From HLUCCA09 sp965277275 (GTDB lineage Bacteria; Pseudomonadota; Alphaproteobacteria; Rhodobacterales; Rhodobacteraceae): a DNA stretch of 64,000 bases. This document shows, in pieces, positions 1-10,216 of this stretch. Each line of letters starts with the position of its first letter. Positions within the stretch are counted from its first letter, which is position 1. Below the pieces are notes generated by a model that had not been told where the DNA came from, searched no databases, and saw nothing but the letters and a program-made list of their open reading frames with translations. The DNA is taken from NCBI GenBank assembly GCA_965277275.1, contig CBDICG010000002.1:806001-870000 (forward strand). The letters run 5' to 3'. Made by a program: the position numbers and the translations under genes.

Positions 1-549
1 GTAATAGGCCTGCGGGATCGACATCAGACCGGCATAGGCCAGCAGCGCCACCAGCGACGTCCAGTGCCAGACATCCATCACGATGACGGTGATCCACGCA
101 GCCACCACATCGCGCGTGTAGTTGTAATCCACCCCGATGGCGTTCAGCGTGTAGCCCAGAAGGCCGATGTCTTCCCGCCCGAAGATCTGCCAGATCGTGC
201 CCACCACGTTCCACGGGATCAGAAGCGGCAGCGCCATCAGCACAAGGCACACCGACACCCACACACCCTTTTTGGGCATGCAGAGCGCCACGAGGATGCC
301 AAGCGGCACCTGAATAGCGAGGATTGCTGCCGAGAACGCAAGCTGACGCCAGAGCGCGTTCCACATCCGCTCGTCTTCCAGCATCTCCTCGAACCAGGTC
401 AGGCCGGCCCAGAAGAACTCGTTGCTCCCGAAGGTGTCCTGCACGGAATAGTTCACCACTGTCATCAGCGGGATCACCGCCGAGAACAGGACGAGGACCA
501 GCATCGGCAGAACGAGAAACCATGCCTTCTGGTTGATTGGCTTTTCCAT
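1..549 (-). CDS. glpP: Glycerol ABC transporter permease GlpP-like (partial, C-terminus outside window)
   Basis: Only the first 183 codons are in the window; the gene continues beyond position 1. The protein begins MEKPINQKAWFLVLP and has hydrophobic segments typical of MalF-type sugar permeases, with a periplasmic stretch (SVQDTFGSNEFFWAGL) before the second segment. The start codon shares one base with the stop of the preceding ATPase gene (TGATG), so the two are translationally coupled. Its place after two ATPases and glpD matches the rhizobial glpD-glpS-glpT-glpP-glpQ order for glycerol uptake. The substrate is inferred from this order, not from the protein itself. Confidence 0.85.
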   Translation of the reverse strand, partial: MEKPINQKAWFLVLPMLVLVLFSAVIPLMTVVNYSVQDTFGSNEFFWAGLTWFEEMLEDERMWNALWRQLAFSAAILAIQVPLGILVALCMPKKGVWVSVCLVLMALPLLIPWNVVGTIWQIFGREDIGLLGYTLNAIGVDYNYTRDVVAAWITVIVMDVWHWTSLVALLAYAGLMSIPQAYY

Positions 550-1643
550 CAGGCGGCCTCCCCCACTTTGGCGTCGCGCGGGGCGACACGCCAATCCTCG
601 GAATACACGTTGATACGTGCCGGATCGAAACTCACATGCGTCGCGTTCGCGCTGATCTCGGCCCCTTCGCCAATCAGGATGTTGACCTCCTGACCCATCA
701 AGTCGGCGCGGACAATCTTGTGGCGGCCAACGTCTTCGACACGCCGGATCGAGACCGGAATCCCCTCGCCCTCCGTCAGCCGCATGAACTCCGGTCGAAC
801 CCCGATCTCGCACTTGCCTGACACAGAGCCGTAGGCGGCGCCGAGCGGAACGTGATGTCCCTGCACGACAGCACGATCCCCCTGCACGTCCGCCGGGATC
901 ACGTTCATCCCCGGAGAGCCGATGAAGTAACCCACGAAGGTGTGCGCGGGGCGCTCGAAGAGCTCCTGCGGCGTGCCGATCTGCACGACCTGCCCCTCCG
1001 TCATCACCACGACGTGGTCGGCAAACGTCAGCGCCTCCGTCTGGTCGTGGGTGACGTAGATCATCGTGTGCCCGAAATCGTGGTGCAGGCTCTTGAGCTG
1101 CGTGCGCAGCTCCCACTTCATATGCGGGTCGATCACCGTGAGCGGCTCGTCGAAGAGAAGCGCGTTGACGTCTTCGCGCACCATGCCGCGGCCCAGGCTG
1201 ATCTTCTGCTTGGCATCGGCGGTGAGCCCGCGGGCCTTGCGGTTCAGTTCGTTCTCCATCCCGATCATGGCACCGATCTTGGCGACGCGTTCGGCGATGT
1301 AGGCCGGATCGGCCCCACGATTGCGCAATGGAAACGCAAGGTTATCGCGCACGGTCATCGTGTCGTAGACAACCGGAAACTGGAAGACCTGCGCGATGTT
1401 GCGCTCGGCGGTCGTCATGTGCGTGACGTCGGTGTCGTCAAAGAGGATCCGCCCCTCGCTCGGCTCCAGCAGGCCCGAGATGATGTTGAGCAACGTCGAT
1501 TTTCCGCAGCCCGACGGGCCAAGCAGCGCATAGGCCTCGCCGTCCGACCAGACGTGGTTGAGCTCCTTGAGCGCGTAGTCCTCCGGGCCTTTCGGCTTGG
1601 GACTGTAGGAATGCGCCAATCCGTCGAGCGTGATCCGTGCCAT
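549..1643 (-). CDS. glpT: Glycerol ABC transporter ATP-binding protein GlpT-like
   Basis: A 364-residue MalK-type ATPase. I see Walker A GPSGCGKST (42-50), the Q-loop Gln in QVFQFP (near 88), Walker B ALLFDEP with Glu166, and the switch His199 in YVTHDQTEAL. The ABC signature is degenerate: LTADA stands where LSGGQ is expected (140-144). A C-terminal TOBE-like region follows. The start ATG at 1643 gives the normal N-terminus MARITLDGL; the longer open frame upstream runs into the previous gene. It lies 11 bases after glpS and overlaps glpP by one base. With GlpS it probably forms an asymmetric ATPase dimer powering glycerol import. Confidence 0.88.
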   Translation of the reverse strand: MARITLDGLAHSYSPKPKGPEDYALKELNHVWSDGEAYALLGPSGCGKSTLLNIISGLLEPSEGRILFDDTDVTHMTTAERNIAQVFQFPVVYDTMTVRDNLAFPLRNRGADPAYIAERVAKIGAMIGMENELNRKARGLTADAKQKISLGRGMVREDVNALLFDEPLTVIDPHMKWELRTQLKSLHHDFGHTMIYVTHDQTEALTFADHVVVMTEGQVVQIGTPQELFERPAHTFVGYFIGSPGMNVIPADVQGDRAVVQGHHVPLGAAYGSVSGKCEIGVRPEFMRLTEGEGIPVSIRRVEDVGRHKIVRADLMGQEVNILIGEGAEISANATHVSFDPARINVYSEDWRVAPRDAKVGEAA

Positions 1644-1654
1644 CGGCGCCTCCT

Positions 1655-2743
<1,089 letters not shown>

Positions 2744-2781
2744 TCCAAACCTCCCTATACCGCCCCTCTTTTCCGGGGGGC

Positions 2782-4398
2782 TTACTCCGCCGCGGCCATA
2801 ACGCCGTGCGTGCGGACCTCCTTCATGTGGGCATCGAGCACCGCGGTCTCATCCACGGACAGCCTGAGGCCCAGCTTCGTGCGCCGCCACAACACATCCT
2901 CGGCGGTGCGCGCATATTCACGTTCCATCAGCCAGCTGACCTCACGCTCTGTCAATGTCGCCCCGAAAGACCGCCCCAGCTCGTTCGCCGTACGCGCCCC
3001 ACCGAGCACCTCCCCTGCCTCGGTCCCGTAGGCACGCACGAGTCGCTGCGCCCAGCGCTCGGTCAGAAACGGATGCGCCGCCCGCAGATCATCGGCAAGT
3101 CGCCCGGCCCCGTCTACAGGGAAATTGCCGCCCGGCAGGGCAATCCCGGCCGTCCAGGCGCCCTGGCACTGCGGAAGGTGGTCGCCCACGTGCTCGAGCG
3201 CCTCTTCGGCGAGCTTGCGATACGTGGTGATCTTGCCGCCGAAGACACTCAGCGCGGGCGCCCCTGCGTCGGTATCGGTGCTCAGCACGTAATCCCGCGT
3301 CGCCGCCGTGGCCGAGGCGGCGCCATCGTCATAGAGCGGCCGCACGCCGGAATATGACCAGACGATATCGTTCGCCGTGACGGGGTGCTCGAAATATTCC
3401 GATGCAAACGCGAGCAGATAGTCTCGCTCGGCCTCCGTGCAGACGGCAGGCTCGGCCAGATCCGGATGCTCGACATCGGTGGTGCCGATCAGCGTGAAAT
3501 CCGTCTCATAGGGAACCGCGAAGATGATCCGACCGTCGCCGCCCTGGAAGAAGTACGCCTTGTCGTGCTCAAAGAGCTTCCGCGTCACGATATGGGAGCC
3601 GCGCACCAGGCGGACCTGCTCGCCCGTGTTGCGCCGCATGCGCCCGGAGATCACGTCGGCCACCCAGGGACCGGCGGCGTTGACGAGCATGCGCGCTGTG
3701 CGGGTGCTCACATCGCCCGTTTCCATATCGCGAAGAACCACGTGCCACTGTCCGTCCTGCACTTCGGCCGACACGACCTCCGAGCGGGTCAGGATCGTCG
3801 CACCCCGGGCTTCCGCGTCCCGGGCGTTGAGCAGCACGAGCCGCGAGTCCTCCACCCAGCAATCGGAGTACTCGAATGCCGTCTCGAAGCGGTCTTGCAG
3901 TGACGCGCCTTCCGGTGCGGAGCGCAGATCGAGCGTGCTGGCGCCGGGCAGGACTTCCCGACCGCCAAGGTGATCATAAAGGAACAGGCCGAGCCGGATC
4001 AGCCACGAGGGGCGCCGACCCTTCATCCATGGCATCACCGCCGAGAGCAGCCGCGACGTCGGCGTGTCTGACGCAAAGCGCATTTCCGCGTGGTAGGGCA
4101 GCACGAAGCGCATGGGCCAGGAGATGTGCGGCATCGCCTTGAGCAGCGTTTCACGCTCGATCAGAGCCTTTCGAACAAGGCCGAACTCAAAATACTCGAG
4201 GTAACGCAGCCCACCGTGAAAGAGCTTCGTCGACGCCGACGACGTAGCCTGCGCTAGATCCCCGCGTTCCGCCAAAATGACGGATAGACCCCGGCCCGCC
4301 GCGTCGCGGGCAATGCCACAGCCATTCACCCCGCCACCGACAACCAGTAGATCGCAGTCCGCAGAGGTGGCATTCGAAACGGATTGAGGCGTATTCAT
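2782..4398 (-). CDS. glpD: Glycerol-3-phosphate dehydrogenase, FAD-dependent
   Basis: About 538 residues. It oxidises sn-glycerol 3-phosphate to dihydroxyacetone phosphate and passes electrons to the quinone pool at the inner membrane. The N-terminus shows the FAD Rossmann motif VVGGGVNGCGIARDAAGRG followed by the GlpD hallmark KLFHGGLRYLE. Length fits the family (about 500-540). I placed the start at 4398 (MNTPQSVSN) because it puts the FAD motif about 20 residues from the N-terminus; an in-frame ATG at 4416 is an alternative, and neither has a strong ribosome site. It is the first gene of the glpD-S-T-P operon and diverges from glpR. Confidence 0.95.
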   Translation of the reverse strand: MNTPQSVSNATSADCDLLVVGGGVNGCGIARDAAGRGLSVILAERGDLAQATSSASTKLFHGGLRYLEYFEFGLVRKALIERETLLKAMPHISWPMRFVLPYHAEMRFASDTPTSRLLSAVMPWMKGRRPSWLIRLGLFLYDHLGGREVLPGASTLDLRSAPEGASLQDRFETAFEYSDCWVEDSRLVLLNARDAEARGATILTRSEVVSAEVQDGQWHVVLRDMETGDVSTRTARMLVNAAGPWVADVISGRMRRNTGEQVRLVRGSHIVTRKLFEHDKAYFFQGGDGRIIFAVPYETDFTLIGTTDVEHPDLAEPAVCTEAERDYLLAFASEYFEHPVTANDIVWSYSGVRPLYDDGAASATAATRDYVLSTDTDAGAPALSVFGGKITTYRKLAEEALEHVGDHLPQCQGAWTAGIALPGGNFPVDGAGRLADDLRAAHPFLTERWAQRLVRAYGTEAGEVLGGARTANELGRSFGATLTEREVSWLMEREYARTAEDVLWRRTKLGLRLSVDETAVLDAHMKEVRTHGVMAAAE

Positions 4399-4436
4399 GC
4401 GCGAAACCGACCACATTCGTGCGCCTGATGTCAACA

Positions 4437-4459
4437 TTCGTTTTCCTTTACTTTCGTTT
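4437..4459. promoter_or_regulatory. Candidate GlpR operator: direct repeat TTCGTTT
   Basis: TTCGTTT occurs at 4437-4443 and again at 4453-4459, 16 bases apart and in the same orientation, between glpD and glpR. DeoR-family GlpR proteins bind tandem direct repeats of short TTCG-containing sequences, so this is a good candidate operator for glpD and perhaps for glpR itself. The assignment is inferred from position and repeat structure only. Confidence 0.45.
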
Positions 4460-4601
4460 GAACCCAAAGCGAACATCCCGAATGGGGAAAATTGCGCCCG
4501 ATAAGCCCTGTTTCCGCAAGTCGCGGTGAGAGATTGGTTCAACGCGCTTGCGATAGCATTCGATCAACTCCATTCTCCGGGAATGCGAACAGATCCGCGC
4601 C

Positions 4602-5360
4602 ATGTCGCAAACCTTTAGGCATCCGGAGATCCTCGAGATCGCGCGCAGAGAAGGCCGCGTGACGGTCGACGGCTTGGCAGAGCGGTTTGGCGTCACGCCC
4701 CAGACCGTGCGGCGCGACCTGAGCGAACTGGCCGACCGTGGAAAGCTCGAACGCGTGCACGGCGGCGCGATCCTTCCGTCAGGGCTTACGAATATCGGCT
4801 ATGCCGATCGCAGGGCCCTTGCTGCCGAAAGCAAGGTGCGCATCGCCCGGGCCTGCGCCGATGCGATCCCCGAAGAGGCCGCCGTTTTCATCGGTATCGG
4901 AACAACGGCAGAAGCGGTGGCGCGCGCGCTGATCCATCACCGCAATCTGCTCGTGGTCACGAACAACCTCAACGTCGGCCATACGTTGCTGGAGAATCCG
5001 GATTGCAACGTGGTCGTGACGGGCGGATCGTTGCGCCGGTCCGATGCTGGCCTTGTCGGCGCGCTCACGATTCGGACGCTGGAGCAGTTCAAATTCGACC
5101 ATGCCGTTCTGGGCTGCTCGGCGCTCGATGAAGAGGGCGATCTTCTGGATTACGACCTTCAGGAGGCCGTGGTGAACCAGACGATCATCGACCGCTCCCG
5201 CACTGTCTCGCTGATCGCCGATGCCACGAAGTTTGCCCGCAACGCGCCAGTGCGCATCGCATCCCTCCGCGACATGGACCGCTTCTTCACCGATGCGCCC
5301 GTCCCGTCCGGGCTCGCTCGCCTTTGCCGCTCCTGGGGCACGTCGATCCAGATCTGCTAG
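4602..5360 (+). CDS. glpR: DeoR-family glycerol-3-phosphate regulon repressor
   Basis: 252 residues. The N-terminal helix-turn-helix reads RVTVDGLAERFGVTPQTVRR (about 17-36), followed by the DeoR linker LERVHGGA. The C-terminal sensor domain has the sugar-phosphate-isomerase-like motifs GIGTTAEAVA, TNNLNV and VVTGGSLRR. Such repressors are released by glycerol 3-phosphate. It is divergent from glpD across about 200 bases that contain a tandem TTCGTTT repeat. The glycerol assignment rests on the adjacent glpD and transporter genes. Confidence 0.9.
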   Translation: MSQTFRHPEILEIARREGRVTVDGLAERFGVTPQTVRRDLSELADRGKLERVHGGAILPSGLTNIGYADRRALAAESKVRIARACADAIPEEAAVFIGIGTTAEAVARALIHHRNLLVVTNNLNVGHTLLENPDCNVVVTGGSLRRSDAGLVGALTIRTLEQFKFDHAVLGCSALDEEGDLLDYDLQEAVVNQTIIDRSRTVSLIADATKFARNAPVRIASLRDMDRFFTDAPVPSGLARLCRSWGTSIQIC

Positions 5361-5434
5361 CACCCTGCCCTTTCGCCGTTCGGGAGGTGGCGTCGTCCGG
5401 ACAGGGCAGCCGAATGCTTTCCGGAGAGGGCGGG

Positions 5435-6466
5435 CTAGACGTTCTCCGAAGAGGTCGTCCACAGGTTGATGCCGTCCTCGAAGGCCAACGCGTCGATCCG
5501 GGCAAGCTCATCCTCCGTGAAGTCGAGCGCTGCGAGCGCGCCGACGCAATCCTCGACCTGCTCAGGCCGCGATGCGCCGATGAGGGCGGAGGTCACACGC
5601 CCGCCGCGAAGAACCCAGGCGATGGCCATCTGCGCCAGGCTCTGGCCCCGCGCCGCCGCGAGCGCATTGAGATCGGACAGGCGTGAAATGGCCTCTGCGG
5701 AGAGCAGCGCCGGATCGAGCGACTTGCCCGCGGCGGCGCGGCTGTGCTCGGGCACGCCTTGCAGGTATTTGCCCGTGAGCAACCCTTGCGCCAGCGGCGT
5801 GAAGACAATCGACCCCAGCCCCTCGTCTTCGAGAGCATCGAGAAGCCCATCCCGCTCCACCCAGCGATTGAGGATACTGTAGGAAGGTTGGTGAATTACG
5901 ATCGGCGTCCCGAGATCGCGCAGAAGCGTGGTGATCTCACGCGTGCGCTGGCTGTTGTAGCTAGAGATGCCAACATAGAGCGCTTTGCCGGAGCGGACGA
6001 TCTGATCCAGGGCGCCCGCCGTCTCTTCGAGGGGCGTGTGCGGATCAAACCGGTGCGAATAGAAGATGTCGACATAGTCGAGCCCGAGCCGCCGCAGCGA
6101 CGCGTCACAGGACGCAATCAGGTGTTTGCGGCTGCCCCGCTCGCCATAAGGCCCCTCCCACATGTCGTAGCCCGCTTTCGACGAGATGATGAGTTCGTCG
6201 CGCGATGCGCCGAAATCGGACTTCAGGATTTCTCCGAAAGCACGTTCGGCCGAGCCCGGCGGCGGCCCGTAATTGTTGGCCAGATCGAAATGGGTGATCC
6301 CGAGATCAAAGGCTGTCCGGCAGATTGCGCGCTTGGTCTCTTGCGCACAGTCACCACCGAAATTGTGCCAAAGGCCGAGGGAGATTGCCGGCAGCTTCAG
6401 CCCGGAACGGCCCGCGCGCCGGTACTCCATGCTCTGGTAGCGGGCCGGGCTGGGGACGTAGATCAT
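5435..6466 (-). CDS. Aldo/keto reductase, YghZ/L-glyceraldehyde 3-phosphate reductase type
   Basis: 343 residues. The N-terminal stretch (MIYVPSPARYQSMEYRR, then GLKLPAISLGLWHNFG) is diagnostic of the YghZ/Gpr branch of aldo/keto reductases. The tetrad residues are recognisable: Asp in FDLANNYG, Tyr in the same block, Lys in SSKAGY and His in YSHRFD. Members reduce L-glyceraldehyde 3-phosphate, methylglyoxal and other aldehydes with NADPH. It lies 71 bases downstream of frcK on the same strand, so it may be read through from the frc operon, and is convergent with glpR. The physiological substrate is not shown by the sequence. Confidence 0.88.
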   Translation of the reverse strand: MIYVPSPARYQSMEYRRAGRSGLKLPAISLGLWHNFGGDCAQETKRAICRTAFDLGITHFDLANNYGPPPGSAERAFGEILKSDFGASRDELIISSKAGYDMWEGPYGERGSRKHLIASCDASLRRLGLDYVDIFYSHRFDPHTPLEETAGALDQIVRSGKALYVGISSYNSQRTREITTLLRDLGTPIVIHQPSYSILNRWVERDGLLDALEDEGLGSIVFTPLAQGLLTGKYLQGVPEHSRAAAGKSLDPALLSAEAISRLSDLNALAAARGQSLAQMAIAWVLRGGRVTSALIGASRPEQVEDCVGALAALDFTEDELARIDALAFEDGINLWTTSSENV

Positions 6467-6537
6467 GATGCGCTCACTTCAGGTTCGGGGGTTCGGGCGC
6501 GCCACGCCAGGCGTTCGACGGGGGCGGCGCAGATCGC

Positions 6538-7179
6538 TCATTCGCTCACCACCGTGTCGGCGGGCAGCCGGGCGCCGAAGATCCGCCGCGCATTGCGCAG
6601 GTCGTTTCCTTCCGCCCGCGCCTTCGCGGCCTCGGGCGAATGGCCATGCTCCAGCCAACGCGCGGTGCACCGAGCCAAGACGGTGTCCTCTGACACGTCG
6701 ACCCAGATCGAATGATCCCAGACGTCGACGAGACGCGACCACGGAGCCTCGTCGAAGAGAAGGTAGTTCCCTTCGATCACGACGAGATCGCACGCGGGCG
6801 TCACCACACCTGCCCCGGCAATGGCGATGTCGCGGGCCCGGTCGAAGAGCGGGTAGACGACCTCGTCTTCCACGAGGAAGCGCTGCATGAGGGCCAGAAA
6901 TCCGTGGGCGTCGAACGTCTCGGGTGCTCCCTTGCGGTCCCGGAGGCCCCGGTTGTCGAGGATGCGATTGTCGAGGTGAAAGCCGTCCATCGGGACGCAT
7001 TCCGCGCGCACCGAGGCCGCCTGCAGTGCTGAGGTCAGGGCGGCTGCCGTCGTCGACTTTCCGCTCGCGGGAGGGCCGGCGACGGCAACGAGACGCCGCC
7101 GCCTGATCAGCGGCAGTGCCTCGATGCGCGCGACGATCTCCGCCGGCACCACAAGGGCCGACCCGTCAGGCAGCTGCAT
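6538..7179 (-). CDS. frcK: P-loop kinase of the FrcK/PanK-like family
   Basis: 213 residues. It has a Walker A motif AVAGPPASGKSTTA near residue 33, the DGFHLDNRILD block and a VIEGNYLL strand typical of the uridine-kinase/PanK-like nucleoside kinase family. In Sinorhizobium meliloti the homologous frcK follows frcBCA and is a putative kinase for the imported sugar; its substrate is not established. Here it overlaps the end of frcA by 14 bases, so it is translationally coupled with the transporter. Confidence 0.82.
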   Translation of the reverse strand: MQLPDGSALVVPAEIVARIEALPLIRRRRLVAVAGPPASGKSTTAAALTSALQAASVRAECVPMDGFHLDNRILDNRGLRDRKGAPETFDAHGFLALMQRFLVEDEVVYPLFDRARDIAIAGAGVVTPACDLVVIEGNYLLFDEAPWSRLVDVWDHSIWVDVSEDTVLARCTARWLEHGHSPEAAKARAEGNDLRNARRIFGARLPADTVVSE

Positions 7180-7942
7180 CTTGGGGATCGGGCTCCTTGG
7201 CGCCAGTCATCAGGGCCACGGCGTCGCTCATGCTGTGCTCCTTGGGGTCAATGACACAGAGCCTGCGGCCCAGCCGGTGCACGTGAACGCGATCCGCGAC
7301 CTCAAAGACATGGGGCATGTTGTGGCTGATCAGGATGATCGGAATACCGCGTGATTTCACGTCCTGAATGAGATCAAGAACGCGGCGGCTTTCCTTGACC
7401 CCGAGCGCCGCTGTCGGCTCATCGAGAATGATCACCTTCGAGCCGAACGCCGCGGCGCGCGCCACCGCCACGCCCTGGCGCTGTCCGCCAGAGAGGGTCT
7501 CGACCGCCTGATTGATGTTCTGGATCGTCATCAAACCGAGCTCCGTCAGCTTCTCACGGGCGAACTTCTCCATCGCGGGCTTGTCGAGCTGCCGCAAGAC
7601 AGTGCCCATGAAGCCGGTTTTCCGGATCTCTCGCCCCATGAACATGTTGTCGGTGATCGAAAGTGCCGGTGACATCGCGAGGGTCTGGTACACCGTCTCG
7701 ATCCCGGCCTCCCGCGCGTCGATGGGCGAGTGAAAGTTGACCTGCTTGCCTTCGAGCCACACCTCTCCTTCATCCGGCATGACCGCGCCGGACACGGCCT
7801 TGATGAGGGTCGACTTGCCGGCGCCATTGTCACCGATGACCGCGAGGATCTCGCCCGGCATGAGATCGAAATCGCAGTGATCGAGCGCGGTCACCTTGCC
7901 GTAGCGTTTGACGAGACTGCGTCCTTTGAGAATGGGTTCCAT
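7166..7942 (-). CDS. frcA: Fructose/ribose-type ABC transporter ATP-binding protein
   Basis: 258 residues with Walker A GDNGAGKST, signature LSGGQRQG, Walker B VIILDEPTAALG and switch His in LISHNMPHV. It is a single-ATPase-domain protein, as in FrcA, unlike the double-domain RbsA/XylG proteins. The start ATG at 7942 shares one base with the stop of the permease gene (TGATG). The longer frame upstream runs through the permease and is not used. It energises sugar uptake by FrcC with the binding protein FrcB. Confidence 0.92.
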   Translation of the reverse strand: MEPILKGRSLVKRYGKVTALDHCDFDLMPGEILAVIGDNGAGKSTLIKAVSGAVMPDEGEVWLEGKQVNFHSPIDAREAGIETVYQTLAMSPALSITDNMFMGREIRKTGFMGTVLRQLDKPAMEKFAREKLTELGLMTIQNINQAVETLSGGQRQGVAVARAAAFGSKVIILDEPTAALGVKESRRVLDLIQDVKSRGIPIILISHNMPHVFEVADRVHVHRLGRRLCVIDPKEHSMSDAVALMTGAKEPDPQDAAA

Positions 7943-9015
7943 CAGGCTGCCACCTTTCTGATCCACTGGTCGACCGCGACGGCGGCGATGATGAGAAGTC
8001 CGATGAGCAGGAAGGTCCACTGCGCGTCCGCGCCGAGAAGGCGAAGCCCAAGCGTGAACACCCCGACGATCAGGGCACCGAAGAGCGCGCCAAGGATCGA
8101 GCCACGGCCACCGAAGAGCGAAATACCCCCGATCACGACGGCGGTGATGCTCTCGATATTGGCAAGCTGGCCCGAGGTGGGAGAGACCGAACCGATCCGC
8201 CCGATCAGAGCCCAACCGGCAAAGGCGCAGATAAGGCCCGACAGCATGTAGACGGACATCAGGGTCCGGTGGACGTTGACACCGGAGAGCTCGGCAGCCT
8301 CCGGGTCGTCTCCTACTGCATAGACATGCCGCCCCCAAGCCGTGTGCCGCAAGGCATAGGACAGGCCGAACATGAGCACGAGCATGAACACGACGCCCAC
8401 GGTAAACACCGCCCCACCGACCGAGAACTTCGCACCGAAGACCTGTAAGAGAGGCGCGTTTGCCTCAATCTCCTGACTTCGAATGGTTTCGTTCTGCGAA
8501 TAGAGGAAGTTCGCCGCCAGCACGATCTGCCACATCCCGAGCGTGACGATAAACGGCGGCAGCTTCACGCGGCTGACAAGCCAGCCGTTGAGCGCTCCGA
8601 TCGCGGTGCCGACCGCGAGCCCCATGAAAATCGCGACAGACGGCGGAAGGCCGTAGCGGAAGGTGAATTGCCCCATCACGACGGACGACATCACCATGAT
8701 CGCGCCGACGCTGAGGTCGATCCCCGCCGTCAGGATCACGAGCGCCTGTGCCGCGGCGACGATCCCGACGATCTGCACCTGCTGCAGGATCAGCGTCAGG
8801 GCGAAGGGGGAAAAGAACTTTGATCCCAGAAGCAAGCCAAACACGATGATCGCGCCGATCAGGACGATGAGCGGCACCAGCGAGGGATTGGTGTGCAAGA
8901 TGTGTTGGAGCCGGCCAACGAGCCCTTTGTTGTGGTCTTCGAATTCGGCGACCTGCTCGGGGCTTCCCGTGATCGCCTTTTCGTAGTCGTCCCGGCCGGT
9001 GGTCTCTGCTGGCAT
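7942..9015 (-). CDS. frcC: Fructose/ribose-type ABC transporter permease
   Basis: 357 residues. After a soluble N-terminal tail of about 45 residues comes a polytopic membrane domain of the BPD_transp_2 (RbsC/FrcC) family, with QALVILTAGIDLSVGAIM and, near the C-terminus, ITAVVIGGISLFGGRGS, both hallmarks of this family. It is preceded by a 128-base gap that holds a strong hairpin and overlaps frcA by one base. It forms the membrane channel for sugar import. Confidence 0.93.
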   Translation of the reverse strand: MPAETTGRDDYEKAITGSPEQVAEFEDHNKGLVGRLQHILHTNPSLVPLIVLIGAIIVFGLLLGSKFFSPFALTLILQQVQIVGIVAAAQALVILTAGIDLSVGAIMVMSSVVMGQFTFRYGLPPSVAIFMGLAVGTAIGALNGWLVSRVKLPPFIVTLGMWQIVLAANFLYSQNETIRSQEIEANAPLLQVFGAKFSVGGAVFTVGVVFMLVLMFGLSYALRHTAWGRHVYAVGDDPEAAELSGVNVHRTLMSVYMLSGLICAFAGWALIGRIGSVSPTSGQLANIESITAVVIGGISLFGGRGSILGALFGALIVGVFTLGLRLLGADAQWTFLLIGLLIIAAVAVDQWIRKVAA

Positions 9016-9100
9016 GACGTCTCCTCCCTTTCACGGGCATCTCTCTGGCGCGATGGGGCTCTTAGAATTGCACAGGTCTGCGCGCCTGTCGCGGGTCGCA

Positions 9101-9128
9101 CGCCCGGGAAGACAATGCCTCCCGGGCG
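9101..9128. other. Intercistronic hairpin between frcB and frcC
   Basis: CGCCCGGGA (9101-9109) and TCCCGGGCG (9120-9128) form a perfect 9-bp stem with a 10-base loop in the 128-base gap between the binding-protein and permease genes. Such hairpins commonly protect the 3' end of binding-protein mRNA or cause partial termination, giving an excess of the periplasmic component. There is no U-run, so full termination is not expected. Confidence 0.6.
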
Positions 9129-9143
9129 GCTGTCAGTGGCGCG

Positions 9144-10163
9144 TTAGCCCCAGCAGAGGTCGTTGCCCTCGGAAACGGAGATCGACTCTACCCCGTCGGC
9201 AGGCTTGTCCGTCACGAGCGCGACGCCCGTGTCGAAGAAGTCCTTGCCCTCGGTGGGCTCAGGCTTCACGCCGTCTTCCGCCCACGCCTTGACGGCTTCG
9301 ACACCGAGTGACGCCATCAGCAGCGGATACTGCTGCGAGGTTGCGCCGATCACGCCGTCCGCGACGTTCTGGACGCCGGGACAACCACCGTCGACCGAGA
9401 CGATCAGCACGTCATTCTCGCGGCCGATCGACTTGAGCGCCTCGTAGGCGCCTGCGGCGGCGGGCTCGTTGATGGTGTGGACGACGTTGATCATCGGGTC
9501 GCGCGCCAACAGGTTCTCCATTGCGCGGCGGCCGCCTTCCTCGTTGCCGTCCGTCACGTCGGAGCCGACGAGGCGCGGATCGTCCTCATCGCCGATCACG
9601 TTGGGATCCGCGAGGTCGATGCCGAAGCCCTGCAGGAAGCCCTGGTTGCGGAGAACGTCAACTGTGGGCTGGCTGACGTTGAGGTCGAGCGTCGCGATCT
9701 TGGCGTCGGCGGCGGCGTCGCCCATCGTCGCTTTTGCCCACTGCCCGATCAGAAGGCCCGCAAGGAAGTTGTCCGTGGCGAAGGTAGCGTCGGCGGAATC
9801 AATCGGGCTGAGCGGCGTATCGAGCGCGATCACGAGAATGCCCGCATCGCGCGCCTGCTGAACGGCGGGCACGATGGACGACGTGTCCGACGCTGTCAGA
9901 AGAATGCCCTTTGCGCCGTCGAGGATACAGGTTTCGATGGCTTGCACCTGGGTCTCGTGGTCCCCGTCGACCTTGCCTGCGAAGGCCTTGAGCGTCATTC
10001 CAAGCTCTTCGGCCTTGGCCTCTGCGCCTTCCTTCATCTTCACGAAGAACGGGTTCGTGTCCGTCTTGGTGATGAGGCAAACGGTCGTCGAATGGTTGTC
10101 CGCCAATGCTGCACCCGCGAATGCGAACGTTGCCAGTGTCGACCCGAGCAGAAGTTTCTTCAT
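9144..10163 (-). CDS. frcB: Fructose/ribose-type periplasmic sugar-binding protein
   Basis: 339 residues with a Sec signal peptide (MKKLLLGSTLATFAFAGAALA, cleavage after ALA). The mature part is a periplasmic binding protein of the RbsB/FrcB class: KTDTNPFFVKMKEGAEA near the N-terminus and VDGGCPGVQNVADGVIGAT later. It is the first gene of frcBCAK and is read from the intergenic region shared with the ROK regulator. Specificity for fructose, ribose and mannose is known for S. meliloti FrcB; here it is inferred from gene order and the neighbouring kinase. Confidence 0.9.
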   Translation of the reverse strand: MKKLLLGSTLATFAFAGAALADNHSTTVCLITKTDTNPFFVKMKEGAEAKAEELGMTLKAFAGKVDGDHETQVQAIETCILDGAKGILLTASDTSSIVPAVQQARDAGILVIALDTPLSPIDSADATFATDNFLAGLLIGQWAKATMGDAAADAKIATLDLNVSQPTVDVLRNQGFLQGFGIDLADPNVIGDEDDPRLVGSDVTDGNEEGGRRAMENLLARDPMINVVHTINEPAAAGAYEALKSIGRENDVLIVSVDGGCPGVQNVADGVIGATSQQYPLLMASLGVEAVKAWAEDGVKPEPTEGKDFFDTGVALVTDKPADGVESISVSEGNDLCWG

Positions 10164-10216
10164 CGTGTCCTCCCTAAGACATTTTTTCCCCCGGATCTCT
10201 GCCCGGGACCGTTGAA

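Noticed and set aside
5366..5412. CTGCCC/GGGCAG pair between glpR and the aldo/keto reductase
   Set aside because: The arms are short and far apart, so it is a weak terminator candidate not worth listing as a feature.
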